Origin: Fimbriimonadaceae bacterium
GTDB taxonomy: Bacteria > Armatimonadota > Fimbriimonadia > Fimbriimonadales > Fimbriimonadaceae
Length of the DNA: 6,407 nucleotides
NCBI GenBank assembly: GCA_022842565.1
Contig: JALHPH010000099.1
Coordinates: 1 to 6,407, forward strand
Reading direction: 5' to 3'
The position numbers and the translations under genes are program-made. The notes under the pieces were generated by a model. It saw only the letters and a program-made list of their open reading frames with translations, made no database searches and had not been told where the DNA came from. Shown here piece by piece: positions 5,934 through 6,407 of the stretch (positions within the stretch are counted from its first letter, which is position 1; each line of letters starts with the position of its first letter).

Positions 5934-6407
5934 CTAGGCCACCATCGCTTGCCCAGCGGGAGTCTCCAACTGCGAAGCCTTGATCTGCTCCAAGAATTCC
6001 ACATCGGCCCGAGACGCCACTTCGTTATAGGCCAGCACGTGCAACTGCGGCAAGTAACGCTCCAGAGCGCGGCGCATGGCCAAGCGCAGCGCCGTGCCGC
6101 AGAGCAATACTGGTTGCAGCCCTTGCGCCATGCAGCGATCGGCGGCATCGCGCATTTCCTGCACCAGCTGGTTTTGCTGGAACGGATCGAGTGCCAGGAA
6201 CGATCCGTTGGCGGTTTGTTGAACTTGGCCAGAAAGCGAGCGCTCAAGCACTGGTTCCAGTGTGATGCAGTAGAGCTTGTTGTCGGCATCGATGAACTGC
6301 CGGGTGATGGTGCGGGCGATAGCACCGCGCACGAGTTCGCCGAGCTGCTCCATGTCCTTCACGCGTGAACCGTAATCGGCCATCGTTTCCAGAATTGTCA
6401 CCATGTC
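5934..6407 (-). CDS. flhA: Flagellar export gate protein FlhA, C-terminal part (5' end outside window)
   Basis: The last 157 residues of a protein that continues past the right edge, stop TAG at 5934-5936. The sequence begins DMVTILETMADYG, then LVRGAIARTITRQF, LYCITLEPVLE, PVLLCGTALRLAMRRALERYLPQLHVLAYNEV. This is the ordered pattern of the FlhA/SctV cytoplasmic domain. FlhA forms the nonameric export gate of the flagellar type III apparatus, and this cytoplasmic ring docks chaperone-substrate complexes. FlhA is preferred over the injectisome homologue SctV because of the overall match of the ITRQ and TLEP segments to flagellar members, but the membrane half that would settle this is missing. 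After the conserved end there is a short tail (LEQIKASQLETPAGQAMVA). It converges on the lipoprotein gene across a shared terminator and is not part of that operon. Confidence 0.9.
   Translation of the reverse strand, partial: DMVTILETMADYGSRVKDMEQLGELVRGAIARTITRQFIDADNKLYCITLEPVLERSLSGQVQQTANGSFLALDPFQQNQLVQEMRDAADRCMAQGLQPVLLCGTALRLAMRRALERYLPQLHVLAYNEVASRADVEFLEQIKASQLETPAGQAMVA

Overview
The window looks like chromosomal DNA from a GC-rich, free-living bacterium, most likely a member of the Armatimonadota (Fimbriimonas-like). This is inferred from three things: a pseudopilin with the classic [19 protein letters not shown]-terminus and a C-terminal FGDSHVK motif, a type greatly expanded in Armatimonadota, Planctomycetota and Verrucomicrobiota; an unusual divergent DprA-like protein whose C-terminal Rossmann half reads RNRLLY...KAGGSWHGA; and a flagellar FlhA gene. 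No 16S rRNA or other decisive marker is present. Nothing points to a plasmid, phage, insertion sequence or CRISPR array.

Layout. Positions 23-1480 (minus) hold a DprA/Smf-like protein with a long internal insertion. An 81-bp divergent promoter region separates it from a complete cytoplasmic-type GH38 alpha-mannosidase (1562-4654, plus), which retains all expected catalytic and zinc-binding residues. A 93-bp intergenic stretch with two hairpins leads into a two-gene unit on the plus strand. This unit is a pseudopilin (4748-5656) whose stop overlaps, as ATGA, the start of a 71-residue lipoprotein (5653-5868). A strong bidirectional rho-independent terminator (about 5880-5927) lies between the lipoprotein gene and the converging 3' end of flhA (5934 to beyond the right edge, minus).

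How the genes fit together. They do not form one pathway. The mannosidase probably trims imported manno-oligosaccharides in the cytoplasm. The pseudopilin and lipoprotein are probably made together and sit in the cell envelope. The DprA-like protein is probably involved in handling single-stranded DNA. FlhA belongs to flagellar export and is just the neighbour across a terminator.

The points most worth a second look are the DprA-like protein with its glycine- and cysteine-containing insertion and tail of different base composition, its probable leaderless start, the hairpin that buries the only Shine-Dalgarno-like sequence upstream of the pseudopilin, and the pseudopilin-lipoprotein coupled pair. 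I did not find convincing evidence of a wholly new multi-gene system.
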